Below are positions 23,767 through 31,688 of a stretch of DNA of 34,049 bases, piece by piece (within the stretch, counting starts at the first letter, position 1; each line of letters starts with the position of its first letter). The position numbers were made by a program, and so were the translations under genes. The DNA comes from Desulfobacterales bacterium (GTDB lineage: Bacteria; Desulfobacterota; Desulfobacteria; Desulfobacterales; UBA11574), in the NCBI GenBank assembly GCA_030145595.1, contig JAQYVG010000002.1:1-34049 (forward strand). The letters are read 5' to 3'. The notes below the pieces were generated by a model that was given only the letters and a program-made list of their open reading frames with translations, did no database searches and had not been told where the DNA came from.

Positions 23767-25521
23767 TCAATTCACATGTTCTTTATTGATAGCGTTTTTT
23801 ACTGCCACGCCAATTCTTTCAAATGTATACGGTTTTTGGATAAATTGTCCGGCTCCCAGTCTTTGACATTCTTTGACCCGCTCGGTTTCTGAGAATCCGC
23901 TGGTGATGATGGCTTCCTGGCGCGGACGCAGCTTGATAATTTTTTTATAGGTGTCCAGACCGTCAATGCCCGGATCCATAATCATGTCCAGGACCATTAA
24001 ATCTACGGAGTTGTTTGTAAGATGCTCAACGGCTTCTTCGCCACTGGCGACGGTGGCAACCGAATAGCCCAGGTGGGTCAGGATTCCGGATGCAATTTCT
24101 CTTTGTTCCTGCACATCATCCACAACTAAAATATTCTGACCACTGCCCGTATAGGCTGCCATGGGAACGGTGGTTTGCTTGGCAGAAATCGCTTCTCTGG
24201 TAATCGGAAAATATAACTCGAATGTAGTCCCGACTCCCTCGATACTGTGAACATCTATATAACCCTGATGGTCTTTAACCGTTCCATAAACAACCGCCAT
24301 ACCTAAACCGGATCCGCTGCGGCCCATCACTTTTTTGGTGTAAAAGGGCTCAAAGATTCTATTAAGATCTTCAGGAGCAATGCCTGTCCCGTTATCAGCA
24401 ACCCTTAAAACAACAAATTCTCCCTCATGTATGCTGAGATCGTAACCGTTTATGGGCTTGTCGACATATTGGTTGTTGGTGGATAATGTAACGGTTCCTC
24501 CGTTAGGCAGCGCTTCGGCTGCATTCGTAACCAGATTCATAATCGTTTTGTCAAGGTGCACCGATTTTCCGGCAATGTTCAGCAAATCCGGTTCTATATT
24601 GTTTTCTATTTTAACACCAGGATGATGCAATTTTAGTTTTTGATGCACGGAAGACTGCAAATAAGACGAAACAACATCATTCAAATTGACAACTTCGGTA
24701 CTACTTACGCCTCTGCGTGCCAGCGTTAACAGATCCTGTACAAGTTCCGCCATTCTATTAGACGCTTCCAGTGAAGACTTTAGGTAGCGTAAATTGGGAT
24801 CGTCTTCAGACATGTTCATCAATGCCATTTGAATGTAGCCCGAAATACCCCCTAGTACGTTATTGCTGTCATGCGCGAAACCGCCGGCCAAAAGTCCGAT
24901 AGCTTCCATTTTCTCTGCACGGGTAATTCTTTCCTGCAGTTCTTTTTTCTCTTTTTCCGCCTTCTCAAGCTCGGTTAAATCCATAGCAAAGCCAATGACA
25001 CCGATAACCTTGCCGTCAATATTTTTGTATGGAAACTTATCTACAATTAAAGATTTGCGGCCCTGGGCTGTTGCCAGAATGCCGGTTTTTTGCAGCACCG
25101 GTTTTCCTTTTTGGATTACTTCCGAATCATCATCCAAAACCTGCCCCTTATTGTCGGGAAACAGTTCGGCATGGGTTTTGCCAAGCACCTCATCCATAGG
25201 GATACCAGCAATTTGAATGAATTTTTTATTTACTCGAATATATCTTTGCGCTTTATCTTTATAGAAAATCATTCCCGGTGATGAATCCAGCATTATTTCC
25301 AGTTCACGGCCTTTTGCTTCTAAAATAAGTTGAGTTTCTTTTAATTCTTTGGTGCGCTCGAAAACCTTTTCTTCCAAACTGGACAGCAAACCAAAATAGT
25401 CCTTTGTTGAAGTAGTATATTCATCTTTGGCAACGCAAAGTTCGTTGGTAAGATGCTTTATGCGTGTCTCCAATCGGACGATCTTATCTTCAAGTTTTTT
25501 GCTATTTTCAGATTGTGTCAT
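23767..25521 (-). CDS. Hybrid sensor histidine kinase (coiled coil, PAS, HisKA, HATPase, receiver)
   Basis: 584 residues, apparently cytoplasmic (no membrane helix). Order: coiled coil (about 7-79), PAS domain (75-184, ending in a PAC-like GVIGFAMDLTE), HisKA with phospho-acceptor His217 in GGFAHDSNNVLGG, HATPase with VTNAAEALPNGG (N box), VADNGTGIAPED (G1) and GSGLGMAVVYG (G2), then a receiver with ILVVDD and Asp512 in LMVLDM. Start 25521 is preferred: its ATG lies 1 nt after the HDOD stop, so the two are translationally coupled. An upstream ATG at 25569 would overlap the HDOD gene. The H box has HDSNN where most relatives have HDFNN. No output regulator is adjacent. Confidence 0.93.
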   Translation of the reverse strand: MTQSENSKKLEDKIVRLETRIKHLTNELCVAKDEYTTSTKDYFGLLSSLEEKVFERTKELKETQLILEAKGRELEIMLDSSPGMIFYKDKAQRYIRVNKKFIQIAGIPMDEVLGKTHAELFPDNKGQVLDDDSEVIQKGKPVLQKTGILATAQGRKSLIVDKFPYKNIDGKVIGVIGFAMDLTELEKAEKEKKELQERITRAEKMEAIGLLAGGFAHDSNNVLGGISGYIQMALMNMSEDDPNLRYLKSSLEASNRMAELVQDLLTLARRGVSSTEVVNLNDVVSSYLQSSVHQKLKLHHPGVKIENNIEPDLLNIAGKSVHLDKTIMNLVTNAAEALPNGGTVTLSTNNQYVDKPINGYDLSIHEGEFVVLRVADNGTGIAPEDLNRIFEPFYTKKVMGRSGSGLGMAVVYGTVKDHQGYIDVHSIEGVGTTFELYFPITREAISAKQTTVPMAAYTGSGQNILVVDDVQEQREIASGILTHLGYSVATVASGEEAVEHLTNNSVDLMVLDMIMDPGIDGLDTYKKIIKLRPRQEAIITSGFSETERVKECQRLGAGQFIQKPYTFERIGVAVKNAINKEHVN

Positions 25522-25522
25522 T

Positions 25523-26401
25523 CTAAAACAAGCCCTGATCTTCCATTTCGTTGAGTTCTCGCATTGCATCCTCTACGATCAAATCCAGTGCATGCGGGTC
25601 CATGTTCAGTTCAGCCAGGCATTGCTGATAAATTTCGTTATTCTGAAAAGGCGTTTCTGAATATCCGATGCTGCTGTTTTGGGAGCAATATTCAGCAACA
25701 TATAATGTCGAAGCAAGTTTAGAGTAGTCCTGTTCAGCCTCAAGGGGGTTGTCATGATATCCGATAGCCCCGGCAATCTCTTGCGGAAGATTCCAATTTT
25801 CGGCGATTGCCATCCCGATATCTGCATGATGTAAGCCGAAAACTTCCTGCTCGGCCTCTGACAAATTCTTTTTTTCATTCTTTGCTATACTCAAAACTTG
25901 GCTAAAGTCGTTTTGCAAAAACTGAGATTCTACGATAATGCCGATGTCATGCAGTAAACCGGCGACATATGCATTTGCACCTCTTTCCTTGAATTCCCTC
26001 CTGTAAATCATTTTCGTGATCAGGGCTACGGCAACACAGTGTTTCCACAAAAAGCGTATTGAATATCCTTCAGCAGAATCATTTTCGTTAAAGATTTCAG
26101 AGACTTTCTGGCTCAGCGCCATTTCTTTTAAAGTGTCGAAGCCTATCCAGATCAACGCTTGCCTAATTTCTCCGATTTTTTTGGGGGGATAATAATAGAC
26201 AGAGTTTGCCACCTTTAGTACTTTGGCGGTCAAGGGAGGATCAACCTCAACCATTTCCTTTAAGTCCCATATCGATGCTTTAGGGTCATTGATGATCCTG
26301 ACGATACCGGAAACGATGCTTTTAATCGAAGAAATTTCGGACCGATTCACCAAAGCTACTAGTTTTTCAAGCTTTTTTTGTTTTTCTTCAGACGGTTCCA
26401 C
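25523..26401 (-). CDS. HDOD-domain signalling protein
   Basis: The 292 residues carry one HDOD domain (about 15-215) with no catalytic effector attached. Visible parts are IVRIINDPKASIWDLKEMVE, DPPLTAKVLKVANSVYY, IRQALIWIGFDTLKEMALS and AGLLHDIGIIVES, followed by LHHADIGMAIAENWNLP. HDOD proteins are HD-fold relatives that usually lack hydrolase activity and act in signalling or stress responses. It starts at GTG 26401 with GGAGG 5 bases upstream. It is encoded immediately before the hybrid kinase (1-nt gap), so the pair probably forms one signalling unit. A TATAAT lies at about 26425 upstream, with a poor -35. Confidence 0.9.
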   Translation of the reverse strand: MEPSEEKQKKLEKLVALVNRSEISSIKSIVSGIVRIINDPKASIWDLKEMVEVDPPLTAKVLKVANSVYYYPPKKIGEIRQALIWIGFDTLKEMALSQKVSEIFNENDSAEGYSIRFLWKHCVAVALITKMIYRREFKERGANAYVAGLLHDIGIIVESQFLQNDFSQVLSIAKNEKKNLSEAEQEVFGLHHADIGMAIAENWNLPQEIAGAIGYHDNPLEAEQDYSKLASTLYVAEYCSQNSSIGYSETPFQNNEIYQQCLAELNMDPHALDLIVEDAMRELNEMEDQGLF

Positions 26402-26597
26402 ATCAACCTCCGGTCCATGATCGCATTATATATTTACCTAATTGCATGCAGAAAGGTTTATATCTCATTTGTTTATATCGGTAACCCGGCAAAAAACTTT
26501 AACATGTCTTTGCAAAACCAAAATAGATTTCTTATGAGCAATACTAGATGGAATTATACGCGGGCCAGGCAGGCTTGGAGTGGTGGCTTGTAGTTTC

Positions 26598-27290
26598 TCA
26601 GCGGATTATGCACTTTTGAACCCAGGGTTCCGCCACAGATTTTAAATGCAGAAGTTCATTATGATCATACTTGCAGTTATTATGCTCGAAAAACTCCGGT
26701 TGCAGGACCCCGAAGTTTTTAAATTGCTGGAGGGCGTAGAGCCTTGAACCCTTAATAAGCTGCGCAATGCTTTCAACAACGTTTTGATCCACCAGCGGTT
26801 TTATGCATGTCGTCCTGAATTCATAGGCTATGCCCGATTGCATAATGATTTTAATGCTTGTAAAAATCTGTTCCGGATCGCATTTTTTTTGGATTAAGGG
26901 CGAGTAGTCCCAGGGGTCTGTTTTTATATCCATGGCAATGTAGTCGATAAGACCTTCAGTTAAAAGCCCTGCAATCATTTGCGGCCGGCTTCCATTTGTG
27001 TCCAGTTTTATCGGATAGCCCATTTTTTTAATTTTCGCACAAAGGGCAAAGAGATCTTTATTGAGGGTTGGTTCCCCGCCGGAGAGTACAACCCCGTCTA
27101 AAAAAACTTTACGCCGTTCCAGGAAATCATAAACGCGGTGCTCTTCTAAAACTTGGGCAGGTTTGCCTCTGGCAAGGTCCGGGTTATAGCAATGGGGGCA
27201 TTTGAAATTGCACCCGGAAAAGAAAAGTACACAACTTATTTTTCCGGGGTAATCAATAAAGGAATTTTTTTGCCAGCCGCCGATTATCAT
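26598..27290 (-). CDS. nrdG: Anaerobic ribonucleotide reductase activating protein
   Basis: This 230-residue radical SAM enzyme installs the glycyl radical on NrdD. The 4Fe-4S ligands are Cys27, Cys31 and Cys34 (GCNFKCPHCYNP). VVLSGGEPTL is the SAM-binding GGE motif, and KLDTNGS and YIAMDIKT follow. It belongs to the longer 230-residue class found in many anaerobes rather than the 150-residue E. coli type. It is downstream of nrdD on the same strand, but 489 bp apart because repeat element B copy 3 and a heptamer tract lie between. The Shine-Dalgarno is weak. Confidence 0.93.
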   Translation of the reverse strand: MIIGGWQKNSFIDYPGKISCVLFFSGCNFKCPHCYNPDLARGKPAQVLEEHRVYDFLERRKVFLDGVVLSGGEPTLNKDLFALCAKIKKMGYPIKLDTNGSRPQMIAGLLTEGLIDYIAMDIKTDPWDYSPLIQKKCDPEQIFTSIKIIMQSGIAYEFRTTCIKPLVDQNVVESIAQLIKGSRLYALQQFKNFGVLQPEFFEHNNCKYDHNELLHLKSVAEPWVQKCIIR

Positions 27291-27373
27291 AATTACTATA
27301 TTCTTCAGACCATCCTGTTTGGAGCGCTTAATTTCTTTTATAAATGATGATTGTCAATCTTCAACAGTCACTT

Positions 27374-27401
27374 GTCATTTGTCATTTGTCATTTGTCATT
27401 T
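27374..27401 (+). repeat. GTCATTT heptamer, four tandem units
   Basis: Four perfect copies of a 7-bp unit lie 84 bp upstream of nrdG. Such tracts can change length by slippage; here that would alter spacing between nrdG and upstream signals, not a coding frame. Confidence 0.9.
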
Positions 27402-27489
27402 GAAAAAAGAGCGCTACCTTAAGAATTGCCTAGGTTAAGGGGGAAAAATCTTTTTATCAATAATAATTTCAGCAGTCGGGGAGGTTGCA

Positions 27490-27725
27490 CCATAATGCTT
27501 GGTGCATTAGCGAAACGGATGATCAGATTTTAAAGCGTGTGCTGTTTGAGTATATTAAGAATCGTTGGAAAGAACAGACGTTTCGCCAAAAGCTGCCATC
27601 GCAAGCGATTACCAGCTGTTCAGCAAAACAATTAATATTGTTGCAAAAGCTTCTGTTCTTTCTCTACGAGTCTTTATATACGAGTTCACACGGTTTAAAA
27701 TCTGATTATCCGTTGAGCGGTCTTA
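27490..27725 (+). repeat. Palindromic element B, copy 3, in the nrdD-nrdG gap
   Basis: Core 27517-27711 is 195 bp, with arms at 27517-27541 and 27687-27711. Both arms read CAGATTTT where copies 1 and 2 have CTTTTTTT, so the change is mirrored across the palindrome. The inner block likewise has AAGA in both arms where the other copies have AGGG. A small TAATGC/GCATTA hairpin (27493-27509) precedes it, as in the fragment at 10174. It would be part of any nrdDG transcript. Confidence 0.8.
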
Positions 27726-27779
27726 TAGCGAAACCTACCAGACCCATCAGTTATTTGTTAAGACTTTTTCCGGTTAGGG

Positions 27780-29885
27780 TTAGAGGGCGGAAGAGGAATC
27801 CAGACTGAATGTTTTTCTTGCGCCAAATTCAGCTTGCTTGCCGTAATTCCATTGCTTAACCGGCCTTAAATAGCCGACCACCCTTGAGTAGACTTCGGTA
27901 TCCTGTTTGCAGGACGAACATTTATCCTGTCTGCCGTCCAGATAACCGTGAGATGGACATATGCTGAATGTAGGTGTAAGCGTAAAATATGGCAGTCGGA
28001 AATTGGAGGTAGTTTTTTTGATCAGCCCTTTGACAACCTCTGTATCACTGACCTGTTCCCCGAGGAAAATATGGAAAACCGTTCCGCCGGAATATTTTGA
28101 CTGCAGACTATCCTGGAGCATCAGGGATTCAAAAATATCATCGGAATAGTTTACCGGAAGCTGGGTGGAGTTGGTGTAGTATGGAGCGGCTCCTTTGCGA
28201 TATTCAGCTTCGTTGGCACACTGGATATCCGGGAACTGTTTTTTGTCCAGCATGCAGAGGCGATATGAGGTTCCTTCCGCAGGCGTGGCTTCAAGGTTGA
28301 AAATATCGTCGGTTGTATCCTGTGTTTCTGCTATCAAGTCGCGGATAAAATCCATAATTCTCAGAGAAAATGTCTGCCCGGGCTCAGAGGCAATCTCTTT
28401 TCCCATGAAATTTATACAGGCCTCATTCATGCCGATTATTCCGATAGTGGAAAAATGATTCTTCCAGTATAGCCCATTGCCGTTCTTAATCGCTCTTAAA
28501 TAATATTTGGAATAAGGATAGAGATTTCTGTCCGTAAATTTTTCAAGTATCTTCCTTTTAATGGAAAGACTTTCAGCGGCAAGATGCACTTTTTCTTTTA
28601 AACGCGAGCAAAAGTCTTCTTCGTTTTCAGCAAGATATCCGATGCGCGGCAGGTTGATGGTCACCACACCGATCGACCCGGTCAGGGGGTTGGCGCCAAA
28701 CAATCCGCCACCCCTTTTCAAAAGCTCCCGATTGTCAAGACGCAGCCGGCAGCACATGGACCTGGCGTCTTCAGGAGAAAGGTCGGAATTAACAAAGTTG
28801 GAAAAATAGGGGATTCCGTACTTGCCCGTCATTTGCCAGATCATCTCAAAGTTTGGATTGTCCCAGTCAAAATCGGCCGTAATATTATAAGTAGGAATGG
28901 GAAAAGTAAAGACTCTACCCTTGGCATCACCCGCCATCATCACTTCGGCAAAGGCCCTGTTGATCATATCCAATTCCGTCTGGAAATCGGCATATGTCTC
29001 GCTCTGCTCGGTACCACCAATGATGACCGGCTGGTCTTTCAGGATGGTAGGTACATTAAGGTCCATGGTAATGTTGGTGAAGGGCGTCTGGAAACCGACG
29101 CGTGTAGGGATGTTTATGTTAAAAACAAATTCCTGCAGCGCCTGTTTAACCTCTTTGTAATCCAGATTATCAAAGCGTACAAAGGGCGCCAGCAGGGTGT
29201 CAAAGTTTGAAAAAGCCTGGGCGCCTGCGGCCTCGCCCTGCAATGTATAGAAAAAATTGACGATTTGCCCCAGAGCTGATCTGAGATGCTTTGGGGGAGC
29301 ACTTTCGACCTTACCTTCAACGCCTTTGAAACCGGTTTTAAGCAAATCCTGCAGGTCCCATCCCACACAATAAACGGAAAGAAGGCTAAGATCGTGAATA
29401 TGAAAATCGCCGTTAATATGGGCAGACCTGATCTCTGGAGGATAGATACTGTTCAACCAATACTCTGAAGTTACATCTGAAGAGATATAATTGTTAAGGC
29501 CCTGGAGGGAATAGCACATATTGCTGTTTTCTTTGATTTTCCAATCCAGCTTCCTGATATAGTGCTCAACAAGATCAATGCTGGCCTTGGTGGCAATCTT
29601 TCTGATCTGGGCATGCTGTTCTCTGTACAGGATATATGCTTTGGCTGTTTTATAAAAGGGCGAGTCGAGCAGCACCCTTTCAACAATATCCTGAATCTCT
29701 TCGACTTCGGGAATGGGGTCCAGGCGCAGTTCGTGCGCCAGGGTTAAAACGCGAAGCGTCAGCTTGCGGGCATCCCTTTCCTCGAATTCTCCCGTGGCCT
29801 TGCCGGCTTTTGCAATTGCTGTGGTGATTTTCGACGAATCGAACTCGACAGCACTTCCATGGCGTTTTTTTATCTCTTCGAACAC
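27780..29885 (-). CDS. nrdD: Anaerobic (class III) ribonucleoside-triphosphate reductase
   Basis: A glycyl-radical enzyme that makes deoxynucleotides without oxygen. Parts: an N-terminal ATP-cone (about 1-90), then the catalytic barrel with the active-site Cys in LSVYCVGWDL (173) and a Cys pair in ARSMCCRLRL, a C-terminal zinc site (CPSHG...CSSC), and the radical Gly at about 671 in RVVGYLRPVKQWN. That radical motif is the Thermotoga-like form. GTG 29885 is chosen because AGAGG lies 8 bases upstream. GTG 29894 (three residues more) abuts that site and is less likely. The leader carries two NrdR boxes and an inserted 142-bp element. Confidence 0.96.
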   Translation of the reverse strand: MFEEIKKRHGSAVEFDSSKITTAIAKAGKATGEFEERDARKLTLRVLTLAHELRLDPIPEVEEIQDIVERVLLDSPFYKTAKAYILYREQHAQIRKIATKASIDLVEHYIRKLDWKIKENSNMCYSLQGLNNYISSDVTSEYWLNSIYPPEIRSAHINGDFHIHDLSLLSVYCVGWDLQDLLKTGFKGVEGKVESAPPKHLRSALGQIVNFFYTLQGEAAGAQAFSNFDTLLAPFVRFDNLDYKEVKQALQEFVFNINIPTRVGFQTPFTNITMDLNVPTILKDQPVIIGGTEQSETYADFQTELDMINRAFAEVMMAGDAKGRVFTFPIPTYNITADFDWDNPNFEMIWQMTGKYGIPYFSNFVNSDLSPEDARSMCCRLRLDNRELLKRGGGLFGANPLTGSIGVVTINLPRIGYLAENEEDFCSRLKEKVHLAAESLSIKRKILEKFTDRNLYPYSKYYLRAIKNGNGLYWKNHFSTIGIIGMNEACINFMGKEIASEPGQTFSLRIMDFIRDLIAETQDTTDDIFNLEATPAEGTSYRLCMLDKKQFPDIQCANEAEYRKGAAPYYTNSTQLPVNYSDDIFESLMLQDSLQSKYSGGTVFHIFLGEQVSDTEVVKGLIKKTTSNFRLPYFTLTPTFSICPSHGYLDGRQDKCSSCKQDTEVYSRVVGYLRPVKQWNYGKQAEFGARKTFSLDSSSAL

Positions 29886-29906
29886 AAATGTCACCTCTAC
29901 AACGAA

Positions 29907-30060
29907 TTAGTCGAGACCTTTGAAAAACGCCCCCTTTTGTCCAATCCCGGCGTTAGGCTCAAATTTTAATCCTCGAAATACTAAATGTATGCCTGTGGTT
30001 AAAATTTTCGCCTGCCTTGGCCTTGAACAAAATTGAACATTTTTCAAAGGTCTCTTAGTC
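29907..30060. mobile_element. MITE-like insertion with 15-bp terminal inverted repeats and 6-bp target duplication
   Basis: GAGACCTTTGAAAAA (29913-29927) and TTTTTCAAAGGTCTC (30040-30054) are perfect inverted ends of a 142-bp element. TTAGTC directly flanks both sides (29907-29912, 30055-30060), as expected of a target site duplication. There is no transposase inside, so it would be moved in trans. It sits in the 5' leader of nrdD, 18 bp from the first possible start codon. Intact ends and an intact duplication suggest a fairly recent insertion. The family of the helper transposase is not determined. Confidence 0.85.
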
Positions 30061-30083
30061 TTACAAGTCTCAAGGATGCGTGC

Positions 30084-30152
30084 TGTTGCAGACAAGACCT
30101 TTGCAAATTTTAAAGATCTCGCAGATATTCGCTTTTAATAATGTCTGCAACA
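30084..30152 (-). other. Inverted repeat in the nrdD leader
   Basis: TGTTGCAGACA (30084-30094) pairs perfectly with TGTCTGCAACA (30142-30152). The 47-base interior holds GACCTTTGCAAA, a word close to the ends of the neighbouring MITE-like element. It may be a leader RNA hairpin or the remnant of an older related insertion. Confidence 0.45.
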
Positions 30153-30203
30153 AGACGGGCAGATACGTTATCGGGAAGCTATATGTTTTCAAAAACAGTT
30201 CTT

Positions 30204-30233
30204 TTCATAACGCAATATCTTGTTGTTTGTCAA
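30204..30233 (-). promoter_or_regulatory. Promoter of nrdD
   Basis: The minus strand has a consensus TTGACA (30233-30228), an 18-base spacer and TATGAA (30209-30204, four of six). One NrdR box fills the spacer exactly. Initiation here would give a leader of about 310 nt, of which about 150 nt come from the insertion and its duplication. Confidence 0.55.
30210..30225. promoter_or_regulatory. NrdR box 1 (promoter-proximal)
   Basis: ACGCAATATCTTGTTG matches the NrdR consensus (ACACWATATMTWGTGT) at 13 of 16 positions. It lies between the -35 and -10 of the nrdD promoter, where NrdR binding would block RNA polymerase when dATP is high. Confidence 0.65.
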
Positions 30234-30240
30234 TTAGTAA

Positions 30241-30256
30241 TTTCAATATATAGTGC
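30241..30256. promoter_or_regulatory. NrdR box 2 (distal)
   Basis: TTTCAATATATAGTGC contains the core CAATATATAGTG and matches the NrdR consensus at 12 of 16 positions. It is 31 bp centre to centre from box 1, three helical turns, the spacing at which paired NrdR boxes are normally found upstream of nrd genes. Confidence 0.65.
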
Positions 30257-30306
30257 TATGATGGTAATCTGGGTTAAAGATTTTTAAGCATTACAGATAT
30301 TCCGGC

Positions 30307-31233
30307 TTACTTTTTGGGGTGGGGTTTTTCCCGGGATGTTACCCAGATATAATCGGCGTAATCGCTCTCGACTTCATTTCCGGCAGTTGCCGGATAGATA
30401 GTCCTAAAATCGGCACCTGTCTGCCTGAAGGCCCTGTCCGGTATGCCGAATTTACGGATGATATGGCCGTTTCCGGCTATCACGATCATCAAATCATCCT
30501 TCATATTAAGGGCCACCGAGGCCGCCATGGTATCTTCCCACACGCACTGGGCCTCGTAAAAAAAATCAAAATTATCAATCCCACGGTGCTGGTTGTAGAT
30601 TTTCTCCACATAAGCCCTGTGAGCGTCGTTGGAAGTGTCGATGTTTGGGGGAATGTGCTTTCTATCATCGTCAAGCAAATTCTCGATACCTCCCAATGCT
30701 ATTTTTTTAGGGATATGGAAAGGGACATTCAGGCCTACCAGTCGGATCTTTTCCTGCTGGATAAATTCAAAAATATCTTTGTATAATTCAAAATCCCATT
30801 TCCAGTTGGCATACCAGTGCACCTTTTGTAAAAACGTTTTTTGATCCAGTTCGCCGGCTGACCAGAGATCTAATATAGGCTGGTAGGTTTGATCGAACAT
30901 TTCCATACCGACGACAATATTAGGATGAGTCTTGTAAACTGCTTTGATTATATCAAGCTGAATGCGATGATGAGCCGGGTCAAAATGGTTCTCCCCTATA
31001 TATATTACCCGAACTCCGGCCAGGTCCGCCATTAACTCATCAAAAGATACCGCTTCTCCCGTTTTTGTGGAAATGATAATTCCTGCATCGAAAAAAGTCG
31101 ACGAGTCCTTTATGAAAAGTCTTTTTGGTGCCACAGTGCACCCCCACATTAAACTCATTAAGGCTGCGCAGAAACAAGCTCTACATAACCATTTTATTAG
31201 TCTGATTTTATTTTGATGTTGAACTTGTTTCAT
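30307..31233 (-). CDS. ChaN-like lipoprotein (DUF399), putative haem-binding
   Basis: The 308 residues begin with a signal sequence ending LMWGC, so Cys32 is the probable lipidated residue (the lipobox is not ideal). The domain has VIYIGENHFDPAHHRIQLDI (GENH at 80-83), VVGMEMFDQTYQPIL, and AGNGHIIRKFGIPDR, the hallmark motifs of the ChaN/DUF399 fold. Campylobacter ChaN binds two haems and is iron regulated; whether this one does is unknown. No Fur box or TonB gene is evident nearby. It ends 51 bp upstream of the nrdD NrdR boxes and is transcribed in the same direction. Confidence 0.87.
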   Translation of the reverse strand: MKQVQHQNKIRLIKWLCRACFCAALMSLMWGCTVAPKRLFIKDSSTFFDAGIIISTKTGEAVSFDELMADLAGVRVIYIGENHFDPAHHRIQLDIIKAVYKTHPNIVVGMEMFDQTYQPILDLWSAGELDQKTFLQKVHWYANWKWDFELYKDIFEFIQQEKIRLVGLNVPFHIPKKIALGGIENLLDDDRKHIPPNIDTSNDAHRAYVEKIYNQHRGIDNFDFFYEAQCVWEDTMAASVALNMKDDLMIVIAGNGHIIRKFGIPDRAFRQTGADFRTIYPATAGNEVESDYADYIWVTSREKPHPKK

Positions 31234-31427
31234 CTGTTTATTGCTTTTGTTGTCGCTTACATGTTAAAAGTTATACACTAATCGAGCGCAACGCCCGATG
31301 TCCGTTGACACATTGAGTTTTAACTCAATTAGGTTTATAGAGTCGTTTGGCGATTTTATAACTGGTTAATTATAAATTGGCAATACTATATATCTTTTAG
31401 TCTGAACGATTTGAAAAGCTTTGTGTT
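31234..31427. other. Divergent intergenic region with palindromic repeat word
   Basis: It contains TGTCCGTTGACACATTGAGT. The 20-mer at 31306-31325 is identical to 23671-23690. ATTGAGTTTTAACTCAAT (31312-31329) is a perfect palindrome. It separates the chaN-like gene (-) from the small membrane protein (+), so it could carry divergent promoters. No clear hexamers were chosen. Confidence 0.45.
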
Positions 31428-31685
31428 ATGCGTCTAGACCAAAACCCAATGTTTAGAAAAATTATTGTTCCCTGGTACGACTCTGAGGCCGCATGCTTAA
31501 TTATGATTGTATTCATGTTCTTTGTTTTGCTGTTCGCTTTTGCCGGTGTCTCGGTTGCTCGTGAATACTTTGAGTATCATGGACACATTTGGGTTCCCGT
31601 TCTATTAATGGTAATGAGCTGCGCGGTGATCGTTTCCACTATAATCCGGTTGATTAAAAGATACGCCTATAAATTTTCTAAATAG
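31428..31685 (+). CDS. Small two-helix membrane protein, function unknown
   Basis: 85 residues with two hydrophobic helices (about 21-44 and 53-72) separated by a short acidic loop (REYFEYHGHIW), and a basic tail (IRLIKRYAYKFSK) expected to stay in the cytoplasm. FRKIIVPWYDSEAACLI precedes helix 1. I recognise no named family. Met8 is an alternative start; neither has a strong Shine-Dalgarno. It ends 3 bp from the stop of the convergent Nudix gene. It is accepted as real because it fills the gap neatly and has a coherent topology. Confidence 0.7.
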   Translation: MRLDQNPMFRKIIVPWYDSEAACLIMIVFMFFVLLFAFAGVSVAREYFEYHGHIWVPVLLMVMSCAVIVSTIIRLIKRYAYKFSK

Positions 31686-31688
31686 ACA

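Noticed and set aside
27485..27808. 107-codon frame across element B copy 3
   Set aside because: It is mostly repeat sequence; the equivalent frame stops after 35 codons in copies 1 and 2 and copy 3 lacks the ATG at that position.
29907..30095. 62-codon minus-strand frame covering the MITE
   Set aside because: It runs through both terminal repeats and the target duplication, with no ribosome binding site; chance frame.
30319..30786. 155-codon plus-strand frame
   Set aside because: Antisense to the ChaN-like gene, which has the full family motif set.
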